This document shows positions 7,401 through 15,458 of a DNA stretch of 64,000 nt, one piece after another. The position numbers were made by a program, and so were the translations under genes. The stretch is from JAYZDF01 sp036337945. Lineage in GTDB: Bacteria > Myxococcota > Kuafuiibacteriia > Kuafuiibacteriales > Kuafuiibacteriaceae. Location of the stretch: NCBI GenBank assembly GCA_036337945.1, contig JAYZDF010000062.1:1-64000 (forward strand), written 5' to 3'. Below the pieces are notes generated by a model. It was not told the DNA's origin, ran no database searches, and saw only the letters and a program-made list of their open reading frames with translations. The number at the start of each line of letters is the position of its first letter. Positions within the stretch are counted from its first letter, which is position 1.

Positions 7401-9863
7401 CTAGGAGAGACATTTTGTATTATTCTTTAGAGATTCTTTCAATCGCGCGGGGGGCGACAACCTAAGACTGCTCATTTCTTCCTTGAAGGTCTCAAGATCG
7501 GCGATTTTAACTCTTTTATTGTTTTTTCTTTCCCTGCCAATCGTTGATGCTCTGCGACCTTGATAATCGTGACACGGAAATACCAACGTATCATCAGGTA
7601 AATTCATCAGCTTATCGAGGCTTCGATGCATTTGCTCAGAGTTTCCGGTAGGGAGGTCGGTTCGACCGCACACACCAATCAAAAGCGTATCTCCGGTAAA
7701 GACTCGATCGGGTAAAAGGAGACACATAGAATCTCTGGTGTGACCAGGAGAAGCAATCACATCAAACGTAGTCCGACCAATTTGAATCTTATCGCCATCT
7801 TCTAGGTGTTGGTCCACGCACGGCGCGGGAGAATTGCGATGCATCAACATTTTTGCTCCGGTCGTTTCTTTCAATCGAACGGAACCGGAAAGATGATCGG
7901 CATGCGTATGAGTTTCTACCGTATATTTCAAGTTCAGGTTTCTTTCAGAAATAATGTCGAGGTAGTTATCGACCTCTTCTCTGACTGGATCGATCAAAAC
8001 GGCTTCATTAGTGTGCTGATCAACGACTAAATACGTACGGCACGGCTTGTCTGGTTGAAGAACTTCAAAATCGTAACCGTGTTTCGTCGCAAGACCATTG
8101 TAGTCACTCACTTCAGCTTCAGGACTCAAGGACTCCATCCATTGGTCTGCGCACCGACCGGCAAATTCCGCGCTTACTGAATCGCCACGCGTGCGATAGT
8201 GCCCCACCCATTTATGGTTGCGGACTCTAGTAATAAATTTAAGCAAGCGCTCAACATCACTATCATCGTTATAAGCGCCAAAACTTGCACGCGCGGCACC
8301 TGCAGGCCTCTTTGAACCAGTACCGTGGGCATAATCAAGTAAGCGATCCATATACATATGCGCACAAAAACGACCGTTTCGAACCGCGAGACCACCTTCT
8401 TCAGATAGAACTGCGGCAGTAAGCATATCGGAGACACCTTCAACATTAAAAGAAACGACGCCAAGTCGATCTTGTGGATTTTTCGGCCCATAAACATGGA
8501 TGCCGTCGAGGTCCTGTAAGGTATTCATCGTTTTCTCTAAAAGCGATAATTCATGCTGGCGGATTTCTTCCATACCGATGGACTGTAAAAACAAGAGCGC
8601 TCTTGACATTGCAACTACGCCTGCAATGTTCGGCGTCCCACCTTGATGGCGATCGGGAGCAGGAAGGTACTCGGCAGAAAAAGAGCTGACCTGCGCCGCA
8701 GTTCCACCACCGGGTAGGTAGGGAGGTGCTTCACTCATGAGCGCACGTGGTCCGTACAAAAACCCAGCTCCAAAAGGCGCATAGGCTTTGTGACCAGCAC
8801 CGGCGAGAAAATCAATATGCTCTATATCGGTAGGCGGCTTAACATTGATGGGCGCGTGCGCGAGAAGTTGAGCTGCATCGACGCAGATCAGTGCTCCGTT
8901 TTCGTGAGCGAGGCGTGCGATTTTGTGGATGTCAGGCATATAGCCCGTAACATTAGAGCCGCCGGTAACACTTACGAGCTTTACATCATTCTTGCGTAAA
9001 AGCTCTTCGAGATGATTAAGGTCGAGACTACCATCCTGTGACATTCGAGCTCGGAGAACAGAGCCCCTTCTTCGGTGAGGTAGTTCATTAGAGTGATGTT
9101 CCAGCTCAGTTGTTACTACTTTTCCTGGAATATGGGCCATGACGTGACTCGCAAGATCAATGGACTGAGTAGTGTTCGTCGTAAAACAAACACAACCATG
9201 TCGAAGTTCAGCACCTATAAAATCTGCAACAACGTAGTAGGCTTCTTCGAAACGCTCGGTGGCTCGCCGAGATAGAATATGGGTCCCACGATGGACGTTT
9301 GCATATTCTCTTTCCATGAGTTCGATATATGAATTGAGTACGGACTGGGGCGCATGAGTACTGGCCGCGTGATCTAGATACACCAAAGGTCGCTCGCCAC
9401 TACCAAGTACAGGAACGCGTCGGTTAACAATCGCAAATTCACGCCGAACGTCATGCCAATTTAGCTTGGCTCCCGACAACAAGCACACCGCTCCGTCGCC
9501 TTCGATCGGCAAACCGCTGTGGCGCCAACGCTCAATACCGCCTTCCAAATAATGGACATTCTGATATCCCATTTTTTGCAGCGTATCGCTCGCAAGGGCC
9601 GCTCGACCGTCATCGGCGCTGTAGACACACACTTGCGCTTTTTGATTTGGAATATGTTCGTGAATGTGTCTTTCCAACATGCCGCGGGTGAGCAGGACCG
9701 CGCCAGGAAGAACACCTTCTTCAGTTTCCTGACGTTCTCGGCAATCCAAGACGACCACGCCTTCTCGTTTCTTGAGTTGTTCGTTGAGCTCATCGCAGGT
9801 TTTTGCAGGAACACGAGCCATCGCGTCCTTGATAAAATCTGCGTACGTTTGGGGTGCTGACAT
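7401..9863 (-). CDS. Rhodanese / cysteine desulfurase / persulfide dioxygenase fusion
   Basis: 820 residues in one frame. Residues about 20-120 form a rhodanese domain, but the active-site loop reads VYSADDGRAAL, with serine (about S82) where the persulfide-forming cysteine normally sits. Residues about 160-550 form a class-V aminotransferase of the SufS/Csd type: the pyridoxal-phosphate lysine lies in AGHKAYAPFG, the catalytic cysteine in RNGRFCAHM, and GGTPNIAG is conserved. Residues about 587-800 form an ETHE1-like metallo-beta-lactamase domain with HTHADH, GHTRDS, FTGDTL, CGRTDL and PCHDY, the iron ligands of persulfide dioxygenases. Known activities imply that the desulfurase makes a persulfide from cysteine and the dioxygenase oxidises a persulfide to sulfite; coupling in one chain is inference. 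The aldehyde dehydrogenase gene follows. Confidence 0.93.
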   Translation of the reverse strand: MSAPQTYADFIKDAMARVPAKTCDELNEQLKKREGVVVLDCRERQETEEGVLPGAVLLTRGMLERHIHEHIPNQKAQVCVYSADDGRAALASDTLQKMGYQNVHYLEGGIERWRHSGLPIEGDGAVCLLSGAKLNWHDVRREFAIVNRRVPVLGSGERPLVYLDHAASTHAPQSVLNSYIELMEREYANVHRGTHILSRRATERFEEAYYVVADFIGAELRHGCVCFTTNTTQSIDLASHVMAHIPGKVVTTELEHHSNELPHRRRGSVLRARMSQDGSLDLNHLEELLRKNDVKLVSVTGGSNVTGYMPDIHKIARLAHENGALICVDAAQLLAHAPINVKPPTDIEHIDFLAGAGHKAYAPFGAGFLYGPRALMSEAPPYLPGGGTAAQVSSFSAEYLPAPDRHQGGTPNIAGVVAMSRALLFLQSIGMEEIRQHELSLLEKTMNTLQDLDGIHVYGPKNPQDRLGVVSFNVEGVSDMLTAAVLSEEGGLAVRNGRFCAHMYMDRLLDYAHGTGSKRPAGAARASFGAYNDDSDVERLLKFITRVRNHKWVGHYRTRGDSVSAEFAGRCADQWMESLSPEAEVSDYNGLATKHGYDFEVLQPDKPCRTYLVVDQHTNEAVLIDPVREEVDNYLDIISERNLNLKYTVETHTHADHLSGSVRLKETTGAKMLMHRNSPAPCVDQHLEDGDKIQIGRTTFDVIASPGHTRDSMCLLLPDRVFTGDTLLIGVCGRTDLPTGNSEQMHRSLDKLMNLPDDTLVFPCHDYQGRRASTIGRERKNNKRVKIADLETFKEEMSSLRLSPPARLKESLKNNTKCLS

Positions 9864-9941
9864 AACAGCAGCATTTTATGACACTATCGCTAAACTAGCT
9901 ACCTCTACAGAGCTTGCGACTTGGGCATCTCGACGCTCGGA

Positions 9942-10142
9942 ATGACCATGAAGAGAGAGAAAGAAATATCGAGAATTCGTGGAGATTTTATTCAAGGTGA
10001 ACGAGATTTTGTGAAGGTTTTTGAGAAAGCGAATGAAAAATCGCGACGCTTAGGAGGATGCTTTTTTTGGACTCATCGCGTCATAAAAAGTGACGACTGG
10101 CTCGAAAAAAAGACGACAGTCGCTATTCTTTCTCTACCTTAA
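9942..10142 (+). CDS. Doubtful small basic protein
   Basis: A 66-residue frame in the 259-base gap between the fusion gene start and the 3' end of the lipoprotein gene, overlapping the latter by 20 bases. It is rich in Lys, Arg and Glu (MKREKEISRIRG, FEKANEKSRRLGG). No ribosome site is clear and no family was recognised. If it is not a gene, this gap holds only the promoter of the divergently placed fusion gene and the tail of the envelope operon. Treat as a weak candidate. Confidence 0.2.
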   Translation: MTMKREKEISRIRGDFIQGERDFVKVFEKANEKSRRLGGCFFWTHRVIKSDDWLEKKTTVAILSLP

Positions 10143-11205
10143 TCCAAGTCAGACACGGGATACCTGAACCGGGTTCAGATTCAATCATGGTGCCCGTCAT
10201 GTCCACCGTTCCGGTGCTGAACATAGACCAGTCTCCCTCTTTGATGAAGTTCGACCCCGGCTCCATGCTTTGAGGATCTGGACAACCAAGTCCACCAAGG
10301 ACATACATTTTATATTTATCTCCCGGTGCCGCCATTGCGTTTGCAGGAACAGGGACCTTCACACCAATCTCCTTGATGGTGTTACTACTAAAGTCGACCG
10401 CTGCAGTTCCTTCAGGTGAAAAAGCGTATAACGCGTCCACCGATCCAGGATCTTCGACGAAACAGAGATTTTGCGGACTGACGGGGGCAGCGGCTAGGAG
10501 CGAATAGTCACCGTAGTAATTGCTTGGGGCAAGGGACAAAGTAAGCCCACTGGCAAACTCTACCTCTCTCGTCATCGCTTTGTCCCCTTCGGCGGGCAGA
10601 TTCGGCGCAGGCACCGTGGGGTAAAGAACCAAAGATTCATTTACATCATATGCCGATTCGGCATTATTCAAATCCAGGTGGCAATACATCGTCGCTCGAT
10701 CTTCACCAAACTGAAGATTACGCATCGTCATCTCTAAGAGACATCGGTTCGCCTCTGGAACTAAGACCTCAAAAGTCCCATCACCAATCGAGTCCGCTGG
10801 CGGCAAACACACTGAAATCGTCGAACTACAATCCCAGGCTCCCGTAGACATATCGGATTCACACGCGATGAGACAAAGTTGCGCCCACGCGCCTTGAAGT
10901 GGACCGCCCATTTCGTCGGTTACTTTTCCGCTCACTGTCGTAATCCATGAAGCTTCCATGGGGCAGGTTGGGTCACGAGTAAAATCCACACCTGCATCAG
11001 GATCTGGCATAGGTGTCGTTCCCGCATCCTCATTCGTCGCAACGCCTGCATCAGAGCTAGGCATGCTTCCAGAATCCGGGTTCGTCATACTCGTTCCTGA
11101 GTCACTGGAGCCGCCATTACCCATACCGGTACTCATTTTAGGATCGTTGTTACAAGCAACGACCATGAGACTAATTCCTAGAAATGAAGTGAGATGATTT
11201 TTCAT
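10123..11205 (-). CDS. Secreted lipoprotein with Asp-Ala-Gly linker, unknown function
   Basis: 360 residues. A type II signal peptide ends in the lipobox LMVVAC (Cys18). A low-complexity linker of about 50 residues rich in Ser, Thr, Gly and Asp follows, with DSG and DAG repeats. The folded part (about 85-360) is beta-rich and contains many cysteines (CPME, CLIACES, CSSTISVCLPP, CHLDL, CLTWIK), as expected of an oxidised exported protein. Part of it (SGKVTDEMGGPLQGAW) resembles a carboxypeptidase-regulatory-like fold. It is the last gene of the operon running from 13968, 16 bases after the outer-membrane protein gene. The same DAG linker style occurs in the lipoprotein at 23876-25609. Confidence 0.85.
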   Translation of the reverse strand: MKNHLTSFLGISLMVVACNNDPKMSTGMGNGGSSDSGTSMTNPDSGSMPSSDAGVATNEDAGTTPMPDPDAGVDFTRDPTCPMEASWITTVSGKVTDEMGGPLQGAWAQLCLIACESDMSTGAWDCSSTISVCLPPADSIGDGTFEVLVPEANRCLLEMTMRNLQFGEDRATMYCHLDLNNAESAYDVNESLVLYPTVPAPNLPAEGDKAMTREVEFASGLTLSLAPSNYYGDYSLLAAAPVSPQNLCFVEDPGSVDALYAFSPEGTAAVDFSSNTIKEIGVKVPVPANAMAAPGDKYKMYVLGGLGCPDPQSMEPGSNFIKEGDWSMFSTGTVDMTGTMIESEPGSGIPCLTWIKVEKE

Positions 11206-11221
11206 GAGTGATCCTTATTTA

Positions 11222-12781
11222 CTATAATCGCGTGACCAATTCTGCCTTTGCACCCGCAAATTCGGGAAAATCTCGACAAACGCCCGCAATACACTTAATT
11301 CCGCCGCGCTGCGTGCCAGCAATGGCGCGCAATCGAAGCGTTTCGTTGATTTCCCAAGATAATATTGCCGCCAAGAAGGTGTTACTTACACCTTCGGTGG
11401 GGTCTTGAGTGTCGTATCCAATCTCAATGGTTAGCGCGGCGGTTCCCGACTTTTCGATACCGATGAGGGTGCTACCTCGTTCGAACCGGTTTTCTTCTAA
11501 CGTTCGAAATTCGTTATTACTCACCATATGAAAAGCGAGGTCATCATCCAGAACATGCAAATAGTCAAATTCTGCATGGGCCAAGGTTCTAATTTCGCGA
11601 TCAGGTTCGTTTTCTTCGCGATAGCCGCCAGACAAATAGAAATGAGATGCTCCGTCCTCAAAGACATACTGAAAACCACCAAATCCGTGAAACTGCGTCA
11701 GATTCGCATCGTCTTTGTTGATGTTGTTGATGCGGATCATTCCATTCACATAAAGCAAAAGATCGATGTCTTCTAAGCTACGCTCGATTCGAACGCGCGT
11801 TCCAAGCGTATCAATGTTTTCAAAAACTTCTTGGTCAATCCTCTCTAGCGTCGGTGCATAATTGAAATCAAATCGACGACGAAGTGCGGTATTTCTACTC
11901 CCTCTCTGTTCCCAATCGTTGAGATAAAGCGATTCAACCAAGACGATGAAGTCTGAAATAACGACGTCCGCTGTCGCATACGCGGCATAGCCCGTCGTGG
12001 GCTCCTTTGCGCCCGCTACATTTCGCTGTTGAACATCAGCTTCAAAATAAAGCGACAAGTCATCAGTCAAGTCCGGCAGGTTCAGATAGGTTCCACCAGA
12101 AAAGTTGCGGTCCTTTGCACCTTTTTCAGAAATTAGCGCCTCAGGTAAAATTGTTTCTTCAGGTTGAGTAAAGATGGTCATCAAACCCAACTGAAAAGCG
12201 TCGAATCCTGCAAACTCATAGTGCCCACCAGCCAATAGATCACCGGTGTCTTCGATAAACTTTTGCGAAATAGAATCAAGATTTGCTGGATTGAAGACCG
12301 CACCAAACAATGACGCACGATGCTTCTCGCCCATATACTGTATTTGCCCGCCACGAAGACTGAGATCCAGACCCGCTTCATCAACTTTTCGAATAGCAAG
12401 CATGATCCCGCGGCCCATTTGCCGATAAAAGTCGCCGGCCAGAAACTTAAAATTTTTGTAGCGGTATTGAGCGGTTATTCGTTCCGGTCGAGCATCATCG
12501 ACAAACTCATCGGTTGGAGGACCATAGAAAGCCATCACGTCGAGACGAGTGGATAATGTGAGCTGCCCGCGAACTAGCTTCAGATTGAACCGATCGATAA
12601 TCGCCTTGTAGTTGTCATCTGAATCATCGCCATTGAGATTATTCGTACGAGCCTCAGTGGTGAGAGTATTCGTAAGGCTGACTTTTGTTTTTGGGGTCTT
12701 GTCCGTTGCGGACCAGGCATTGAATGTAACTAATTCTGCGGTCCCAATCACGCAGAATAAAAAAGCCAAGCGGGGTCGCAT
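11222..12781 (-). CDS. Outer-membrane beta-barrel protein (DUF6029-like)
   Basis: 519 residues with an N-terminal signal peptide of about 25 residues. The mature part is made of alternating amphipathic strands with aromatic girdles (FYRQMGRGIMLAIRK, GGFQYVFEDGASHFYLSGGY, LSWEINETLRLRAIAG), which is typical of a large outer-membrane barrel. The N-terminal organisation resembles the DUF6029 family seen with thioredoxin-like genes; that assignment is tentative. It lies between a TlpA-like redoxin (9 bases upstream) and a lipoprotein (16 bases downstream). The operon suggests an envelope assembly whose redoxins keep a substrate or the cysteine-rich lipoprotein in the right redox state, which is inference. 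Confidence 0.8.
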   Translation of the reverse strand: MRPRLAFLFCVIGTAELVTFNAWSATDKTPKTKVSLTNTLTTEARTNNLNGDDSDDNYKAIIDRFNLKLVRGQLTLSTRLDVMAFYGPPTDEFVDDARPERITAQYRYKNFKFLAGDFYRQMGRGIMLAIRKVDEAGLDLSLRGGQIQYMGEKHRASLFGAVFNPANLDSISQKFIEDTGDLLAGGHYEFAGFDAFQLGLMTIFTQPEETILPEALISEKGAKDRNFSGGTYLNLPDLTDDLSLYFEADVQQRNVAGAKEPTTGYAAYATADVVISDFIVLVESLYLNDWEQRGSRNTALRRRFDFNYAPTLERIDQEVFENIDTLGTRVRIERSLEDIDLLLYVNGMIRINNINKDDANLTQFHGFGGFQYVFEDGASHFYLSGGYREENEPDREIRTLAHAEFDYLHVLDDDLAFHMVSNNEFRTLEENRFERGSTLIGIEKSGTAALTIEIGYDTQDPTEGVSNTFLAAILSWEINETLRLRAIAGTQRGGIKCIAGVCRDFPEFAGAKAELVTRL

Positions 12782-12790
12782 GTTGCAATC

Positions 12791-13327
12791 CTAGCTTGGA
12801 CCGGGCTCTGCTAACAACTTTGTGATCTTCGCTAAAGCCTTAATCTCGTCACCCTTGGCAAATCCTTGGTGATCCGCCGCCAATCGACCGAATCTGTCGA
12901 CAAAAAGCGTGTAAGGATTGGTTCCGCGAGGATTGAGAATGGCTGCGACTTCACCCTCTGGGTCTTTTAGGATAGGCATCTTCAGTCTCTTACGCTTGAT
13001 AATCGTCTTCGCTTTAGCAAAAGTATCAGGTCCATCCGTATTGATGGCGAGAACCGTCAATCCATCTTTTTTATGCTTTTTATAAAATTTATTGAGGTGA
13101 GGAAGCTCTTGCAAGCAAGGTGCGCACCAGGTCGCCCAAAAAGTGATCACCACGACCTTCCCTTTTTGAGCGGAAAGTTTAACAACCTTTCCTTTTGTAT
13201 CCTCAAGAGAAAAATCGGTCACTGCGGTGCGATCATTAATTTCGATGTCTTTGGCCTGAGCAGTGGAAAAACAAACTAAGCTAATAGCAATTGCAGACAA
13301 AAAGTGGCGAACTGGTTTCATCTTCAT
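12791..13327 (-). CDS. Periplasmic TlpA/ResA-type thioredoxin
   Basis: 178 residues. A cleavable signal peptide (about 1-25, ending AQA) is followed by an AhpC/TSA-Redoxin-type thioredoxin fold with the active site FWATWCAPCLQELP near residues 68-81, and the cis-proline region GTNPYTLFVD. Proteins of this type reduce disulfides of haem apoproteins or other exported proteins. The start codon overlaps the stop of the upstream lipoprotein redoxin by 4 bases (ATGA type), so translation is probably coupled. A basic stretch KTIIKRKRLKMP lies between the active site and the cis-proline. Confidence 0.92.
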   Translation of the reverse strand: MKMKPVRHFLSAIAISLVCFSTAQAKDIEINDRTAVTDFSLEDTKGKVVKLSAQKGKVVVITFWATWCAPCLQELPHLNKFYKKHKKDGLTVLAINTDGPDTFAKAKTIIKRKRLKMPILKDPEGEVAAILNPRGTNPYTLFVDRFGRLAADHQGFAKGDEIKALAKITKLLAEPGPS

Positions 13328-13968
13328 CCCCCTAACTTCGCATCAATGATGGCATCAACGACGCTTTCGTCAAATCCAGTCATGATTTTAAGAATTTGCA
13401 TAGTATCAACGTCAACCAGCATAACCATAGGCGTCGCGTTTCGGTCGTAATACTCCTGGAAGAGAAACGGTTCATCAGCGACAACCTTGTACGACAGGTT
13501 GAATCGTTCTTGCCATTGTTTCGCGTATGCAGGTGTAGCAGGCTGCTGTCCTGCATCCTCAAACGTCGCTAACAAAATATACAGACCCTTAGCATTGAAC
13601 TGATCATGGCGAGCCTGAAGCTTTTGCTGTTCTTCGATACAACTGGTGCACCATCCAGCGGAGGTTGAGATGAGGAGGAGCTTGTTCCCTTCGTCTGCGA
13701 AAATTTCTTCGAGTTTGAACTCGGTTTCATCGGTATTTTTAAAAGAAAGGTTATCGATAATCGATGTTTCGTCTTTTCCATACGGAGCCGCAGGGTATGC
13801 ATCTCGGGCAGCCTGATTCATCGTATTGTTATTTCCCGAATCACTCGTTTCTCCACCACAGGCACTTACAGCGAGAAGCATCGCGGCGGTCGCAAGGGTC
13901 GAAAATCCGGGCAGATTTGAAATTTTCAGCATGGCCAAGGATACACCTGTCTTTGTCTTCCGCAACAT
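13324..13968 (-). CDS. Thioredoxin-fold lipoprotein
   Basis: 214 residues. The signal peptide ends in the lipobox LAVSAC, followed by GGE, so the protein is probably anchored by lipid. A flexible Asn-rich linker leads to a thioredoxin/redoxin fold with the active site SAGWCTSCIEEQ near residue 110 and the cis-proline region NATPMVMLVDVDT. An ATG at 13932 would give a signal peptide of more usual length and may be the true start. First gene of a four-gene operon with a second redoxin, an outer-membrane barrel and a cysteine-rich lipoprotein. Two different CXXC redoxins in tandem suggest successive steps of thiol transfer in the envelope. Confidence 0.88.
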   Translation of the reverse strand: MLRKTKTGVSLAMLKISNLPGFSTLATAAMLLAVSACGGETSDSGNNNTMNQAARDAYPAAPYGKDETSIIDNLSFKNTDETEFKLEEIFADEGNKLLLISTSAGWCTSCIEEQQKLQARHDQFNAKGLYILLATFEDAGQQPATPAYAKQWQERFNLSYKVVADEPFLFQEYYDRNATPMVMLVDVDTMQILKIMTGFDESVVDAIIDAKLGG

Positions 13969-13993
13969 CCGTCAAACGACAAAATTTGCCGTG

Positions 13994-14018
13994 AAACCCC
14001 GTTTTTTTTGGGGTTTTT
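13994..14018. terminator. Hairpin terminator between two same-strand genes
   Basis: AAACCCC (13994-14000) and GGGGTTT (14010-14016) form a 7-bp stem around a loop of G plus eight T. The hairpin lies immediately after the stop of the aminotransferase gene (14023) and 26 bases before the start of the redoxin operon. The T run is stronger on the plus strand, so its efficiency for the minus-strand transcript is uncertain. Confidence 0.45.
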
Positions 14019-14022
14019 GAGG

Positions 14023-15219
14023 TCAATTGCGACCGGGGTATTGGACGAGCGATTCCCGAATAATATTTATCGCTTTTTTCAGGGCGTGGGCATTGAGAAC
14101 ATAGGCGATTCGGGCTTCGTTTTGGCCAAGTCCCTCGGTGGCATAAAAGCCTGCCGCAGGAGCCATCATCACCGTTTCATTATCGAGGGCAAAATCGGTC
14201 AAGAGCCACTGACAATAGTGGTCGGCGTCCTCAACCGGAAGCTGCACAACCGTATAGAAAGCGCCTTCAGGCCGATAAAGGCCGAGACCTTCTATTTGAC
14301 TGAGACCCTCGACCAGAACATCTCTTCGGAGTTGATATTCCTGAATGATGGGATCAAAGTAGTTTGGCTCAAGTTGGTACGCAGCCGCTGCCGCTTTTTG
14401 CGCGATGGTCGCCGGACAGAGTCGTGCAAAGCCCATCCGGGTAAAAGCGTCGGCCAATTCGGGATTCTTCGTCACCGCAAAACCAATCCGGGCACCACAG
14501 GCAGAAAACCGCTTAGAAACGCTGTCGGTCACAATCACTCGCTCATCGGCACACGGGAGACTTAGAGCGCTTCGGAAAGTGGCGCCGTCATAAACAAATT
14601 CTCGATAAACTTCGTCAGAGATCAAATAAAGGTCGTGTTCGGTCGCAATTTTGCCGAGCATTTCAAGCTCTTGGGAGGTGTAAACTGTACCGGTCGGATT
14701 ACCAGGGTTCGCCAAAGCAATCGCACGAGTTTTTGGACCTATCGCTTGAACAATCTCGTCCGCAGTTGGCAGATGAAAACCATTTTCAGCGCGAGCCGTA
14801 ATAGGTTTAACGTGCACATCAAGCATCGCAGCAAAGCCGTTATAATTTGCATAAAAGGGTTCAGGGACGAGTATTTCATCTCCGTGGTCTGCGACAGCGG
14901 CAAAAGCAAAAACCAAAGCCTCGCTACCACCAGTCGTTACAAAAACCTGTTCTGGCGATACCGGGTCTCCAACGCGATGAAAGTACTGCGACACTGCCTT
15001 TCGTAGCTCGGGCAATCCAGCTGAGGGACCGTACGCAAGAACAGCATCATCAAAGGTACGATAGGCATCCATCATCGCTTGCGGTGTTTCAATATCAGGC
15101 TGACCTATATTCAGGTGATGAACGTGAACGCCTTTCTCTTTTGCAGAATCCGCAAAAGGCACCAACCTTCGAATGGGTGACGCGGGAATGAGTTGAGAAC
15201 GTTTAGATGTCTTTGGCAT
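14023..15219 (-). CDS. Class I/II aminotransferase (aspartate aminotransferase-like)
   Basis: 398 residues from the ATG at 15219. The PLP-binding lysine is in TDSVSKRFSACGARIG; the cofactor motifs NPGNPTGTVYT and SDEVYREFVYDG and the substrate-binding arginine region NEARIAY are present. Family members transfer the amino group from aspartate, alanine or aromatic amino acids to 2-oxoglutarate in the cytoplasm; the preferred substrate is not clear. An ATG 12 codons earlier (15255) is in frame, but only the 15219 start has a good ribosome site (AAGAAGGGA, 9 bases away). Monocistronic, with a hairpin after the stop. Confidence 0.92.
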   Translation of the reverse strand: MPKTSKRSQLIPASPIRRLVPFADSAKEKGVHVHHLNIGQPDIETPQAMMDAYRTFDDAVLAYGPSAGLPELRKAVSQYFHRVGDPVSPEQVFVTTGGSEALVFAFAAVADHGDEILVPEPFYANYNGFAAMLDVHVKPITARAENGFHLPTADEIVQAIGPKTRAIALANPGNPTGTVYTSQELEMLGKIATEHDLYLISDEVYREFVYDGATFRSALSLPCADERVIVTDSVSKRFSACGARIGFAVTKNPELADAFTRMGFARLCPATIAQKAAAAAYQLEPNYFDPIIQEYQLRRDVLVEGLSQIEGLGLYRPEGAFYTVVQLPVEDADHYCQWLLTDFALDNETVMMAPAAGFYATEGLGQNEARIAYVLNAHALKKAINIIRESLVQYPGRN

Positions 15220-15386
15220 AAATTTGATCCCTTCTTGGGCCGCACGCAGTGGCATAAACTAATTTTCAAGGATTGAGAACCTCGACAAATCAGTGAAGCA
15301 ACAGGGAAATAGGCTCTGATCGTCCGTTATGTCTATCAGGATCAAGTAAGATGTAACAAATGTCCGAAATCTATCAGTTTTGGGCC

Positions 15387-15415
15387 TTGCTCGCTTACAG
15401 TGCTAGACCTAAGAT
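15387..15415 (+). promoter_or_regulatory. Candidate sigma-70 promoter for the PEGA kinase gene
   Basis: TTGCTC (15387-15392) and TAAGAT (15410-15415) are separated by 17 bases, in the 170-base gap between the divergent aminotransferase and kinase genes. Transcription from it would begin near 15422, which favours a kinase start at 15459 or 15465 over the earlier TTG at 15429. Based on pattern only. Confidence 0.35.
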
Positions 15416-15458
15416 ACCGTAGAGTTTTTTGGTTTTTGACCAATTCTCAGGTAAACCG

